DNA of 64,000 bases, taken from Elephas maximus indicus (lineage: Eukaryota > Chordata > Mammalia > Proboscidea > Elephantidae). Below, piece after piece: positions 10,761 through 22,600 of this stretch (its first letter is position 1; each line of letters begins with the position of its first letter). Made by a program: the position numbers and the translations under genes. Under the pieces are notes generated by a model. That model saw nothing but the letters and a program-made list of their open reading frames with translations, ran no database searches and was not told where the DNA came from. Where the stretch lies: assembly GCF_024166365.1 (NCBI RefSeq), contig NC_064824.1:41144608-41208607 (forward strand), written 5' to 3'.

Positions 10761-11528
10761 GTTGTTGTTGTGTTGATAGGTGCCCTTGAGTTGGTTCCAT
10801 CTCATATCGGACCCTGTGTACAACAGAATGAAACACTACCTGGTCCTGTGCCAGTCTCATAATTGTTGTTATGCTTGAGCCTATTGTTGCAACCACTGTA
10901 TCAATCCATCTCATTGAGGGTCTTGAGGGTCTTCACCTTTTTTGTTGACCTTCTGCTTTAGCAAGCATGACATCCTTCTCTGAGGACTGATTCCTCCTGA
11001 TAACATGTCCAAAGTATGTGAAACAAAGTCTCACCATCTTCACTTCTAGAGAGCATTCTGACAGTACTTCTTCCAAGACAGATTTGTTTGTTCTTTTGGC
11101 AGTCCATGGTATATTCAATATTCTTTGCCAACACTGTAATTCAAAGGCGTCAATTCTTCTTCAGTCTTCCATCCATTGCCCAACTTTCACATGCCTATGA
11201 GGTGATTGAAAACACCATGGCTAGGGCAGGCGCACCTTAGTGTTGAAAGTCACATCTTTGCTTTATGACACTTTAAAGAAGTCTTTTGCAGCAGATTTGC
11301 CCAATGCAGTGCATCGTTTGATTTCTTGACTTCCATGGGCATTGATTGTGGATCGAAGTAAAATGAAATCCTTGACAACTTCAATCTTTTCTCTGTTTAT
11401 CATGATGTTGTTTATTGGTCAATTTGTGAGGATTTTTGTTTTCTTTATGTTGTGGTATAATCCCTACTAAAGGCTGCAGCCTTTGATCTTCATCAGGAAG
11501 TGCTTCAAGTCCTCTTTCACTTTCTTTT
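10761..11528 (-). mobile_element. RTE LINE, 5'-truncated
   Basis: On the plus strand it starts with GTTGTTGTTGTGTTGATAGG (the 3' tail) and extends into the reverse transcriptase C-terminal coding part near 11,523 (TCAAGTCCTCTTTCACTTTC). A short TSD, TGATTCC, lies at both ends (about 10,754-10,760 and 11,530-11,536). The minus-strand reading includes pieces such as IPWTAKRTNKSVLEEV, broken by stops. Confidence 0.93.
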
Positions 11529-11536
11529 TTGATTCC

Positions 11537-12756
11537 ATAGAGTTGTTTTAATCATTTTCATTTACTCCTTTGTTGCCTTCATGTGATTCAGTTACCCCCA
11601 CTGAATTTAAGGACTCCAGTTCAGAGGCAGAAGTTCCTACCATAATTTCTGACCTTCAAAGAAGAGCAAGCATAAGACTCTACAAGAATTTTGGGGCTCT
11701 ACTCACAAATTTATTTCTCAAGGTCGTGTGAAAAGTGTTTCCTCTGAACCCTCCTGGGTAACTGAGCAGGTCTTACATGATAAATCCACTCTAAAATTCC
11801 AATCTTTCTATGCCTTTGGATACCTTCCTCTACAGTATACCAAAGCAATTATGTCATCTCAATTTTATATAGTGTAAGTTAGCGTTCAGCTCATGTTTCA
11901 GTCAAGTCCTTTCTAACCTCTTGAACTATAATACTGAATCCAGAATCCCTGCTTAATGGTTCCATATTGAAAAATTTGGCCTGATTCAATTTTATGTTCT
12001 TTCCATCATTATTCCATGCCCTTAATATCCATTCTTATACATATTCCCTTTTTTTGTCTGTATAGATTGAAAGGATTATGCAGTTTTTTTGGAGGGTAGT
12101 TCGTTTCCTCATGGATCACACATTGTACCTCAACTTTTGTGGCCTGCTGAGTCTAGGGGTGTTGAGGGTGGGTCCTGAGAAGAACGAGCAGTGTCTTCCA
12201 GGCAGCTACTTGGGGGAGGCCATTACAGTTTCCTCGGGCAAAGCAGGGTTAACTCCTCAGATAAGGGTGGAAGGGCAGTTTATACTGGTGAAGAAGATTC
12301 AACAGAATGCTCAAGGTCTCCAGATTCATCAGGATCTGCCCATATGTCCCCATTCCAATTTTCAGGATCCATTCCATCCCAATAAATGTCCTCATTTTAA
12401 TAGCAGACACCTGTAAGTTTGCGAATTCAATTTGCATTGTAATTCAACCACATTCAGAATGAAACCCTGAGTGTGGTTTCCTGCAATCTCAGATAGGTGT
12501 CTATAAGAGATAAGGTCTTTTTCAGGGCACGCATGGAAATTTCAGATAATTTATGTGGCATTGAGGTGGGAATTTAAAGCCCTGAGCTATCTTTTCCTTT
12601 CTCTACTTTCTCCATTGGAGTTGGAAGTAACCAGTCAGTCTCATTATACTCATTAATTTGACAAACATGGTCTAATGTATCTGGTCACCCAGAACCTTGT
12701 CTTTTATAAGTATTTGATAATAGAGTGGTTGTATTTTGTGTATGTCTATCATTCAT
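11537..12756. other. Unassigned; possible ancient interspersed repeat
   Basis: No match to the families I can name. Moderate GC around 12,100-12,500 differs from the flanks. A 112-codon plus-strand frame at 12,078-12,416 has no recognised domain. The texture (pyrimidine-poor, phrase-like segments such as GAGGTGGGAATTTAAAGCCC) suggests an old LTR-element or LINE relic, but I cannot support a family. Confidence 0.4.
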
Positions 12757-12805
12757 GGGGTTGTCATGAGTCAAAATTGACTCTAGAGCAACAGGTTAGT
12801 TTTGT
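12757..12805 (+). repeat. SINE 3' tail fragment
   Basis: GGGGTTGTCATGAGTCAAAA followed by TTGACTCTAGAGCAACAGG matches the SINE tail. The head is missing and a T-rich stretch follows. Confidence 0.75.
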
Positions 12806-12984
12806 TTTTTTTTTTAAACCATGCCTTGGACAATCAGTATTCTCTTTACCACTGAAAATAGTCATTAATGCCTTTTAATTTAATCAGATTAGCAAACCAA
12901 TTCTAGAAACTCCAGATCCAACTCAGAAATTAATCCTTAAGATTTTGGTCCTCTAGAACCACTCTAAGTATCAAAATCTGTGTT

Positions 12985-13661
12985 CATCAGGGTTCTCCAG
13001 AGAAACCGAACCAATAGTATGTGTATGTGTGTGCTTACTTATTTAAAGAGATTTATTTTAAGGTATTGACTCATGAAATTATGGGGGCTGGCAAGTCCAA
13101 AGTTTGGAGGAGAGGCAAGAAGATTGGAAACGTAGGTAATTTTGTGTTTGAATGTGTAGGGAAGGCTGGCAGGCTGGAAACTGAGCAGGAGTTGATGCTG
13201 TAGTCTTGAGGCAGGATTCCTTCATATCTGGAAACCTCAGTTTTTGCTCTTTAAGCCTTCAACTGATTGGATGAGACCAACCTGCGTTATAGAGGGCAAT
13301 CTTCTTTAATTAATATCAAGTGATTGTAGATGTTAAGCACATGTACTAAATGCCTTCATAGCAACACTTACATTGGGTGTTAGTGGTTGCCTTCAAGTTG
13401 ATTCTGACTCATGGAAACCCCAAGTGAACATGGTAGAACTGCACTCTATAGGGTTTTCAAGGCTGTCACCTTTCAGAAACAGATTGCCTGGCCTTACTTC
13501 TGGGGCACCTCTGGATGGGTTTGAGCTGCCAAACTTTCAGCTGGTAGTCTAGTGCTTAACCATTTGCTCCACCAAGTGACTCCTACACTTACATTAGTGT
13601 TTGATTAAATAACTGGGCACTATATCCTCGCCAACTTGACTTATAAAGTTAACCATCACGA
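12985..13661 (+). mobile_element. Common mammalian interspersed repeat (family not named), split by a SINE
   Basis: Begins TCAGGGTTCTCCAGAGAAAC and ends AAGTTAACCATCAC, with internal ATTATGGGGGCTGGCAAGTC and CCTTCAACTGATTGGATGAG. I recognise this as a widespread mammalian repeat but cannot assign its family name reliably. The SINE at 13,375-13,584 interrupts it. Confidence 0.7.
13375..13584 (-). mobile_element. AfroSINE, third subtype
   Basis: On the plus strand it runs from GTGTTAGTGGTTGCCTTCAA (tail) to GCTTAACCATTTGCTCCACC (head). The middle differs from the other subtypes (CCTTACTTCTGGGGCACCTC and TGGATGGGTTTG). Flanked by a perfect 11-bp TSD, ACACTTACATT, at 13,364-13,374 and 13,585-13,595. 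Confidence 0.9.
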
Positions 13662-14234
13662 TGGCCTACGATATACCCAGAACAATACACCTGCATCCTG
13701 GAGATGGAGAGACAAAAGTCACAAGGTCTGCCCCTCAGAGACTCACAGCTTAGTGCTCCACAGGGGTGAAGCCATAGTGATGAGAGCAACTAAGGACGGA
13801 CTCATCACTCAAACTGGAAGAATCATGGGAAGCTTTCAGGATGATGCATATCCATTTGGAAGTGTGTTTGCTTGTTTCCCAGGAAAAAATCTTTTTTAAT
13901 CTCCTTCTCGAAGTCTTTGGTCGTATGTTTTGGTAGAGCATTTTAATGCAATCACAGATCAGTGACTTAAAAGATGGCAGTTATACATGGATTGACTAGA
14001 TTAATATATATGGAAAATAGCAGCAGTGGAGAGCTTGTTCTAATGCAAATCAATCAGTATTGCTATGGGTAATTTTGAATCAAAGTATTAGACCAATAAT
14101 GATGATAATGAGAATAATATCAATAGTTTAGGTCACATCAGCTCTAGTAGCATTAATTCTTAATTTGAATAACCAACATAAAAAAGGGAAAAAGCTTTCA
14201 AAACGTGCAGTGTTCTGTTTATGTTTGAATCGTC
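13662..14234. other. No gene; unassigned sequence
   Basis: An 87-codon frame (13,636-13,899, +) begins in the preceding repeat and has no domain. Nothing else is recognised. Confidence 0.5.
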
Positions 14235-14480
14235 TAGTATGGAACAGTGGTTGAAAAAAGGTCTCTGGAGTCATACTGACCTGGATTTTAGTTGTTACTT
14301 GTTCATTACTTGCTCTACGACTGTGCTAAGTAACTTCTTAACAAAAAATTTCTTCATTTCTAAAGATGAGAGAATGATGATTTGTTTTATAGGACTGTAG
14401 GTATCCAAGCTTAGAAGGTGCTTAGCACAGTGTGTGACATATAGCAATATTCATTATATGTTAGCAATTGCTAGAAATAA
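14235..14480 (+). mobile_element. MIR SINE
   Basis: Near-complete MIR pattern: GGTCTCTGGAGTCATACTGA, CTCTACGACTGTGCTAAGTA, TTCTTCATTTCTAAAGATGA, then TGCTTAGCACAGTGTGTGAC. Strongly diverged, as expected for this ancient family. Confidence 0.85.
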
Positions 14481-14550
14481 AAATTGCCAACATTAAGAAA
14501 ATAAAAAAATGTAAATACAGTATAAAAATACTTGTCTACCCTAATGTCTA

Positions 14551-14766
14551 GGAGCCCTGGTGGAGCAACAGTTAAGCACTAACCACTTTGGGCTGCTAAC
14601 CAAAAGGCTGGTGGTTGAATCCACCCAGCCATTCTGCAGGAGAAAAACCTGGCAATTTGCTCCTGTAAAGAAGACAACCTAGAAAGAACCCTATAGGGCA
14701 TTTCTACTCTGCCACATGGGGTTGCTATGGGTCCAAATTGACTGGTTGGCAGTAACAACAACAACG
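14551..14766 (+). mobile_element. AfroSINE, long subtype
   Basis: Starts GGAGCCCTGGTGGAGCAACA, carries the long-subtype segment AGGAGAAAAACCTGGCAATT, and ends in GGCAGTAACAACAACAACG, an RTE-like AACAAC tail. No clear TSD. Confidence 0.92.
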
Positions 14767-14902
14767 ATTACCACATCCTAAAATCTAGTAATCCAGTAAG
14801 GACCACCTGCATAAAGTCCACTAATCCGCAGTTTTCCTTAAGCCTGGTAATCATAGGAACCATTCAGGAGTTAAAAAAAAAAAAAATGATTCTCTATCCT
14901 GG

Positions 14903-15042
14903 TTGACACAGTGGCTGCAACGATGGGCTCAAGCATAACAATGATTGTGAGGCTGGCACGGGACCGGGCAGTGTTTCATTCTGTTGTACACAGGGTCGCT
15001 TTGAGTAGGACTCGACTTGAGGGCACCTAACAGCAATAATTC
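14903..15042 (+). mobile_element. RTE LINE 3' terminal fragment
   Basis: GTTGACACAGTGGCTGCAAC through GGGCACCTAACAGCAATA, the last ~140 bp of RTE. It is preceded by an A run at about 14,873-14,886. Confidence 0.92.
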
Positions 15043-18000
15043 TTATTCTACATCTTTTGAATTAGAAACTTTAGAGTAGATCTGGGAATTTGCATTTAAA
15101 ACAGAAATCAAAACACATAAACAAACAAAAACCTCCCTAGGTGTGGAAACCACTAAAGCCCTTAAAGATGCTAAGGTTGTGAAAACTCTCCTTAAATTTA
15201 GAGAACCGCCATCTTTCAGAACAAAAGAACCCTCATCTGCCTTCTGAACAGTATCAGTCAAGGTATTTGTGGTAAGTCAACATGCCAGAAAATAGAAGCT
15301 TCTGTGGTTCATACATGTAATTTATATAACCAAGTCTCCCAGTGTATATTCTATTGTCTTTTTTTTCAGATTAAAACCCAAATTAGTCTTTCAGTATATT
15401 ACAATCTGGTTTCTTTTTAAATAAAATCATAATTTTTTTTTTTTTTTTACTTTCCTCAGAAGCATTGTTTTTCCTTCATCAAGCATCCGCTTTCATCCTC
15501 CTTTAGACACAAGCCCCACCATTTCATGGGCATGAGCTAAGAACAGTCTTATTGAGAAGAGAGAAACATTTAGAATAATAGGGGTTGTTACACACAGTAA
15601 CAAATGAAATACATCTTTTGTAAATAACTCCCACCAGAAATCTTATATTTCCAGGCATCTCTGCATATACCTTCATATAACAACTTTTGCGTTCGTAAAA
15701 TATTCACTGAAGGCAGCTCTGCAGTTTTATAGAAAAACAACGTGCCAGGGATGCAAGAATCTTGCCAGTTCTGTGAAAAATGACACCAATTAAAGCTTAA
15801 ATTGCTTGTTTTCTCATAAGGTACATATTTTCATAACTTTGAAATCAAATAATTGCTGCTTTTATATTAAATACAATAAAACAAAAAGGATGCTAGATTA
15901 GACGAACTGCTACAAGCATTTTAATATAATTTTCCCACCATTTAAAGTCACAAAATATGGAAAACAAGTCAAGTATGCAAAGTTCCAAGGAGATAGAGAA
16001 ACTCCTTCAGATTATTACATCATTTGTCTTTTGTGTCAGGAAATGTGTATATGATTTCATTGTTTGATTAAATGCCAAAAAAAGGCACATTGCTCTTATC
16101 TAACTGATTACAGATTTTATTCATATGAAAAAGTATTTGTTAATGCTTTACCATTAGGAGATTTCTTTCTTCTTTTTTTTAAAGTTTCAAACATGCATTT
16201 CCCAAAAAATAATCTTCTAACTTCCCAGGCTTCATTTCTTTATTTTACATTAACAATACATGGTACTCAAATTTCCCATAGTGAAGCCCAGTCCGTAACG
16301 ATTTCATACCTGCAAACTGAGCAAACAATTCTTTTCTGACCGAGCAGTGTGTGTGTGCTTGTGTGCATATTCTGAAATATATCATACCAATTTTCAAAAA
16401 CATTAAGGAAAAGAGTTTTAACATGTTGAGGTACCTAAAAATCAAAGGTTTTTATTACACGTCTCTGGGGCATTACTAATCAGAGAGGAAAATAGACTTT
16501 TAAGTCTGAATCAAGTGTTACAACATATATATATTTCATTTAAATCCTTCTATGTGATAATTCTTTAATATATTTATGTAAAGCTACTATTAAACCGAAG
16601 AGTTATTTTAATTTTCTTAGGTAGCACAATAGTGTTAATAAACTTGTGACATTTATTAAAAATATGTAAAAGTGCTCATACAGATGCTCCTATTTGTATC
16701 TGGGGTGCCCAAGTGACAGCTATGGCTTCAGAGAGAGATACCATGTGCTTTTCATGGTATAAACTAGCTGTTTGCATTAATAATAAGCTTGTGCTGAAGC
16801 CAATTTGAGGCTACATCGAGGGATTTCAAGGTCATTTGCCAATGGCCTGGCCTCCATTAACTTCCTCGGTAAAAGTCCCAATGATCCTTATTTTGGCCTT
16901 GAGTGTGGGTTATCAAAATCATCCCTCTTAATATTTCCACATAAATAGCTTGTTTCCTTAAATAGTTATTATGTTCAGTGGGGACAGTTTCTGGAAGCTT
17001 CTCAGTTCCATAGAAAAATGCATTTGAACAAGTCCATTATTTTAAAATGTATCTATATTTGGGAAAAGTAGACTTTACGAATGCTATGAGTATTTAATTA
17101 GAAGACATTAAAGACAGCTAAATGCCCTTCTTGTCATGGGGAGCATGAAGTGATATAAAACAGTGGGATTCCCAAAATATTGGGATTGTCAGTTTGTTAA
17201 AAGATGAGTAAGAAAGTAGGGGGAGTAATTATGCTATGTTGGCGTACACAGGCCTTTTTTTTTTTTAAATCATTCAATTGTTTAACAGTAATAAAAACTT
17301 TTGAGATTAACCCCTTACGTTTCTTCCTTTTCCACACTCTTTTGGAAAAGTCCACCCCCTCCCCAACAAGAATTGTTACTTACATTAAATCGTGTAAACA
17401 TTGAAGCACTTTAACAAAGAGGGTTTGGAAGAGATTGGTGAGGAGGACCGAAGAAGAATAGACCTTATTTATTTTGTTATTTAAACCTGAGTTACATTAC
17501 ACCATCTTACATTTAAGAGGCAGCCCACTAATGCAAGCGAGGGTGTCTCCTGCAACGAGACAAAGATTAATGCCATCTGTACTGGGATGCACCACCACAG
17601 TTCAGAATTCTGTGGCGCCATGACGCCCCTGTTTTATATGGTGGTGTGCCAAGAGAAAATTACTTAAACCAATTGTGAATGCATTCCTTTTTTTTTTTTT
17701 TTTACTTTTTATACAACCACATTTATGTAAGTAAATAGTATAATGAATATTTTTAAAATGATCCATCATTTTGAATTCACCTAGTTTGTATAAAATGCAA
17801 CGTACAGTTTTTTCTCTTGCAAGACAGACTTTCACATGGGAACGTTCAATGTTTCCGCCCTATGAAAAAGATTTCTCATAGACAACCAACCACAACTGGA
17901 ATAGATTCTTTTAAACATATTGTAATGTGAGAATTCTCTTCAGCTGGAGGGTGTTTTATTCTTTAAATTGAAAGCCGTTGTTCCTCAGAACTAGTATGAC

Positions 18001-18689
18001 ATTGTAATGCATGACGTGCTAGTCACTCTTTATATGCAGAAACTGATATGCTTAACCTACATATTAAATATTGAAATGCTATGTGATATTTGAAACTCCT
18101 TCAGTGTTTCAGGTTTGTGTACTTGGTAATTGAAGTTACCTGTCACAGAGACGTATGGGGATCACAAAGAGCTTAGGGAATATACAGTGAGAATCATCTC
18201 TCTTTTATCTAGCTTTAACCTAACTTGTTGGGTTAAAAGATGACGACTTCAGTAACCAATAATTTTGGGGCAGTAATTTATATCATAAAACCATCACCTC
18301 TCACATTCAACAATTAGCTCAGTTTGTTCACAAACAACACAAAAAGACAGTGAATGTTGAAACTAAAACTTATTTCATTGCTCCTTAGAGAGCAGTTTCT
18401 TCCCAGAGTTGAGATCATTTATAGGAGATTTTGGTTAAACAGTTTTTCTGAATTTGATCATTATACTTTTCCGAAAGGTGCTTTTATTTCCTCATCCAAT
18501 GGAAATGTGCATATATGTGCAAACACATACAGATTCCTTAAGTCAATATTTTGTTTATTATTGTTTTTAGTAAAAGTGTTTAATTAACATGTCACCATTT
18601 TGAAAGATTATTTAATTTCTGGTAGTTTATTTCTCTGACCTGAAAAGCAATGTGTTTTATTTCTCTCTATTTTTTTATGAGTTGTCTGC
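15043..18689. other. Repeat-poor block, no gene
   Basis: About 3.6 kb without SINE, RTE, L1 or LTR matches, containing only homopolymer T runs (about 15,430 and 17,689). Frames such as 16,064-16,339 (+) lack domains. Freedom from insertions is unusual for this window and could reflect constraint (an enhancer, intron or conserved element), but the sequence alone does not prove it. Confidence 0.5.
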
Positions 18690-18800
18690 TTATTACTCTT
18701 GCTCATTTATCTCATCTGTAGAATGAATAATAGTACCTAATTTATAGGGTTCTTTTCAGGATTAAAGAAGATTTTTTTGAAGGAAGTAGCACAGTATTTA
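18690..18800 (+). mobile_element. MIR 3' fragment
   Basis: TTTATCTCATCTGTAGAATG followed by AATAATAGTACCTAATTTAT and AGGGTTCTTTTCAGGATTAA is the MIR 3' half. The terminal part fades at about 18,800. Confidence 0.75.
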
Positions 18801-18817
18801 GATAGATACAAGGACAG

Positions 18818-18925
18818 ATTACCCAATAAGCAAGGTAAGCACTGGCTTACAAGTGCTTACTTGCTAACTGTAGTGCACAATTTCAAGATGTGGTAAAATC
18901 TGGCATACCTTGCTTACAGGTTAAT
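18818..18925. repeat. 108-bp palindromic element with 20-bp inverted ends
   Basis: ATTACCCAATAAGCAAGGTA (18,818-18,837) is the near reverse complement of 18,906-18,925 (17 of 20 positions). Inside it GTAAGCAC (18,835-18,842) pairs with GTGCTTAC (18,853-18,860) around a 10-nt loop. It has the shape of a small non-autonomous DNA transposon or foldback element. Family unknown. Confidence 0.55.
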
Positions 18926-18935
18926 TCACCATAGA

Positions 18936-18968
18936 CAGGCAGACAGGTAGGTAGATAGATAGATAGGT
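18936..18968. repeat. GATA/GGTA-type short tandem repeat
   Basis: Degenerate CAGACAGGTAGGTAGATAGA run that replaces the usual AACAAC tail of the element that follows on the minus strand. Confidence 0.8.
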
Positions 18969-19366
18969 AGATGCCGTTGAGTCAACTCCAAATTATGGTG
19001 ACAGTAGAACAAAATGTTTGTCTGGTTCTGTGTCATCGTCATGATCGCCAGCATGTTTGAGTCCATCATTGTTGCTATTGTGCCAATCCGTCACACTGAG
19101 GGTCTCCCTTGGCATCATTGGGCCTCTATTCACCAAACTTTGCGTCCTTCTCCAGAGATTAATCCCTCCTGATGATGTGTCCAAAGCAAGCGGGTTGGAC
19201 GATGTCCTGTTGTAATCCATGAGGTTTTCATTAGCTAATTTTTGGAAGTAGATCACCAGACCTTTCTTCCTAGTCTATCTTAATCTGGGATCTCTGCTGC
19301 AACTGCCACCATGGGTGACCCTGCACATATTTGAAAAACGAGTGGCCTAGCTTCCAGCATGGAAGT
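18969..19366 (-). mobile_element. Internally deleted RTE (5' end joined to 3' end)
   Basis: On the minus strand, RTE 5' sequence (GGTCACCCATGGTGG, then a TAGACTAGGAAGAAAGG-type segment, then GCTAATGAAAACCTCATGG) runs directly into RTE 3' sequence (TTGGACACATCATCAGGAGG through GTTGACTCAACGGCATC). Nearly all endonuclease and reverse transcriptase coding is missing. Likely a non-autonomous derivative moved by full RTE. The 87-codon minus-strand frame at 18,993-19,256 is a remnant. Confidence 0.85.
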
Positions 19367-22004
19367 CCTTCATGTGGTTTGTTTGTTTATTTATTTATTA
19401 CCTCATTTTTTTCCCCTTTCTATTACTCCCTGTCCTGGATGTGCAAATGCTGGCTGAATGCCTACAGATTGTTTTTGAGCCAAACAGATCATATTATTTC
19501 TCTCATGAGGCAGAGCTAAACTACCTCATATTTTAAGTTCTTTGTGCTCATCATTTTGTCACAGAGACTAATCGATTAATTCCTTGGTTTAATGAGTTAG
19601 GTGCAAGGACCTTCTTCTGGGTACAGGAGACTCAGTAGGACACATACAGGTATAATTCAAAATTTTAACTTTTTGTTTCTTTTTGTGATCAATTTCCCAT
19701 ACCATGTGCATTAAATGTATTTTAGTTTACCTTAAAACTTTTTCTTGTTTCCACTTTAATTAGAGATTATACTGGCAGATGCAGATTCGTATGAAAATCA
19801 AACGCTGCCTAAAAAGATTTTTTGAACGTCCAATATGCTTAATTTTTAGTGCTATATATTCTTAATCCATCAGCGTAAATCTAAGGTTTTCTCTTCTAAT
19901 AGCTTATAGTTGGAGATACAATCCAAAGGAGAATGAAATTCTTAACGTCATGCCACACGGCAATCAACAAGGTTGCATAGGTGAGTTTGTAACAGATTAC
20001 AAAATGATTGCATAAAGATTACAATTTCAATCATACTTTTCATCTGTGAACCATTTTTTTTCTCCAGAAATGGTAAGTCTTATATCTCATGGAAATCAGA
20101 CTTGGTTTTTTATTGGAATTAAATTTGCATAAGGCCGAAAACTGTGCTTTCACTTAAGTGTCAAGCATATGGGAGCGATCAATAAATAGAAATCAAGAGT
20201 ATACAAAATTATAATGTCCAGCTTGTAGTGGCTTTTGTGAGAGCAAGATAGGGGGGTTGGCTGTATAGATCTTTTGTTTTCACTCCCCTCTAAAACTTGG
20301 TGCCTCCATACATAGTTAATTCTAGTGTTTCCCTGTCTGTATTAACTCATGTTACTGTCTCTGTGTTGGAGTCTTTATCGAAGGATGTACTTCTTATTAA
20401 TCTTGGTGTCCACCATCTTCTAGGAAAGTGATTTGTACATAGAAGATGATTGAAGTTGAGTGAGGGAACTGAGGGAGAGTATGAATGTTCTGGGTTTCTT
20501 GGCAAAACAGTGGATAAATTGAGACTAGACCTCAAGGTTGTTGAATTTCAGACCCTAGACATAGTCATTAATTGCACATGTATTATTTATCTTCATCATC
20601 CCAGCATTGCAAAATGAGGTTTTTTAATGATCAAGTAATAATATTTTTGGCCATGCAAGATTATCTCATAACCTCCAGCACAGTCATGCTGATAGGATGG
20701 TCTCAGCCCTTCCCAACCAGGCCTCCTAAATACAACACAGTTTATTGGGTGCAAGAGCCTTTTGAGTGAGCTCATAATCAATGCTCACTCTTTCTCTCCT
20801 TCATGAAGAGTAAACATCTCATGGCAGTCAGAAGTGGCATGGGCCCTCAGAACGTGAATCAAATCTCTCTTAGCTCTGATACTGTGTTTTGTTTTCAGTA
20901 TTTGTCTTTATCTTTCAGCTGCTTGGAAGTTTGGCTACATTTGTGCAAAGAAAAGGTATGCACAGTTGATTTAGAGTGAGGGCTTCTTTATAACTGAAAT
21001 CTGCATATGTAAGCATGTTTGCTTTCAAAGTCTTTGAAACATTAACATCTTATTCACTGCAATATACAATTTAGCAGTGTGGAATATATGACTGTTTGGA
21101 GAAAGTCCTTAGAAGTTTCTTGATTGTGCCATGTATTTTATAAACATGAATTTCCCAAGATTTGCAAGAAGGTCATGGATTTGATCTGTGACCTCAGTGT
21201 CATGATAATTTTGGCAACTTTTCCATGCCCAGTCCTTGGATCTCTCCCTCCGCTCATGTATAACCACTTCAATGCTGGCTCATCAAATGTGCACAGCCCT
21301 GCCTCTTTCTTGTGAGAGTAAACATTTCATCAAATAAAAACAGTTTCACGACTAGGGTTTCCTTGGCCAGAGTTAAAATAAAAGCTTTCCCCTTATGTAA
21401 TTAAGGCAGAGACAACTGTAGACATGTTTTAAATCCTTAAAAGTTTCAATCCTTCTACAGTCCCCAAGTGCCCCACTGGAGCCAAAGTCATCTTAATTAT
21501 GTATTCTAGGTGGAAGGCAAATGACCAAATCCTTCCTCGTGTGGACTTCAAAGTCTTTCAATTCTCATCCACATCTCCTTGGTCTTTCTTTCACTTAATA
21601 TTAAGTGTTCTATGATTATCCTTAAGCATTCTATTGATGTTCCACATTTTATGTAAAAGAATAGAAATTGGCTGAATAAATCAATGATTGAGACCACCTT
21701 TCCACAATGCCCAAGTCCTTCACTGAAAGTGGAACACTCCTTGTTAGTAAAATAATTTATTGCTTCATTGCCTTAGTCAAAGGGAGCTTGAAGGTTCTAG
21801 GTGACAGGAAAATAGTACAGTATGCCCACTGCACCCAAAACCATTTTTATAAATGAAATCAATATAGCATCCATGGCAGCTTGTGGAAATCAGCTATTAA
21901 AAATTGTTTGTGTGTAATCTTAAAGGAATATGTGCATGGTGGAGAGGGTGTGTGTGTGTGTTTGTGTGGATGAAGAGAAGAAGGGAGTAGTGAGGGACTG
22001 ATAA
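19367..22004. other. No gene; mostly unassigned sequence
   Basis: Frames at 20,347-20,535 (-), 20,572-20,769 (+) and 21,124-21,315 (+) are short and domainless. A (GT)n stretch lies at about 21,946-21,968. No repeat family is recognised with confidence. Confidence 0.5.
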
Positions 22005-22600
22005 GTGAATGTATCTAATTCTTGAGAACCTGCTATATACCAGTCGCATATGTGAGCATAGAAGGTGTAAGAGGAGACCTAGTGGAGCAATGGTTAAAAG
22101 CGCCACTGCTAACCAGAAGATCAGCAGATCAAATCTACCAGCGGCTCCTTGGAAACCCTATGGGACAGTTCTACTCTGTCCTATAGGGTTGCTACGAGTT
22201 GGAAATGACTCAATGGCAGTGGTTTTTTGTTGTCGTTTTGTTTGTTTGTTTGTTTGTTTAGAGATGTAATAAGGCATACATGATTCCCAACATCGTTGAC
22301 CTGGTGGACTAAATGTGGGTGATAGACAATAAACTGAACGAATAAAGATTCATACAGAATCTGGGAAATGTTAGAAGAAATAAAAGAGAGTGATGGCAAG
22401 GAAAAGGAGGGAGTTCTTTTATACAGGAGAGGACTCTGAAAAGGTGATGTTCAAAATGAATTCAGACTTATGAGATGGAGCCAGTCATGTGAAGAAAAGC
22501 GGAAAGAGCTCTTCAGAAGAGAAAATACGAACACCCCGAGGTGGGAATGTACTAGAGCACAGTAACTTGGCCTGGGGGTTTGTGGAAGAGTTGGTATTTT
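22005..22600 (-). mobile_element. Probable L2 3' end, split by a SINE
   Basis: AATTCTTGAGAACCTGCTAT resembles the antisense L2 3' end (a TATTGAGCACCTACTATG-type segment). After the SINE, GATAGACAATAAACTGAACG and GAAAAGGTGATGTTCAAAAT fit further antisense L2 sequence. Diverged, so the call is tentative. Confidence 0.5.
22072..22262 (+). mobile_element. AfroSINE, short subtype with (TTTG)n tail
   Basis: Head AGACCTAGTGGAGCAATGGT, body CTTGGAAACCCTATGGGACA, tail GGTTGCTACGAGTTGGAAAT, then a TTTG tandem run to 22,260. No clean TSD. Confidence 0.92.

Noticed and set aside
18827-18840. Strong 5' splice-site-like word CAAGGTAAGC
   Set aside because: It is part of the palindromic element and has no accompanying exon.
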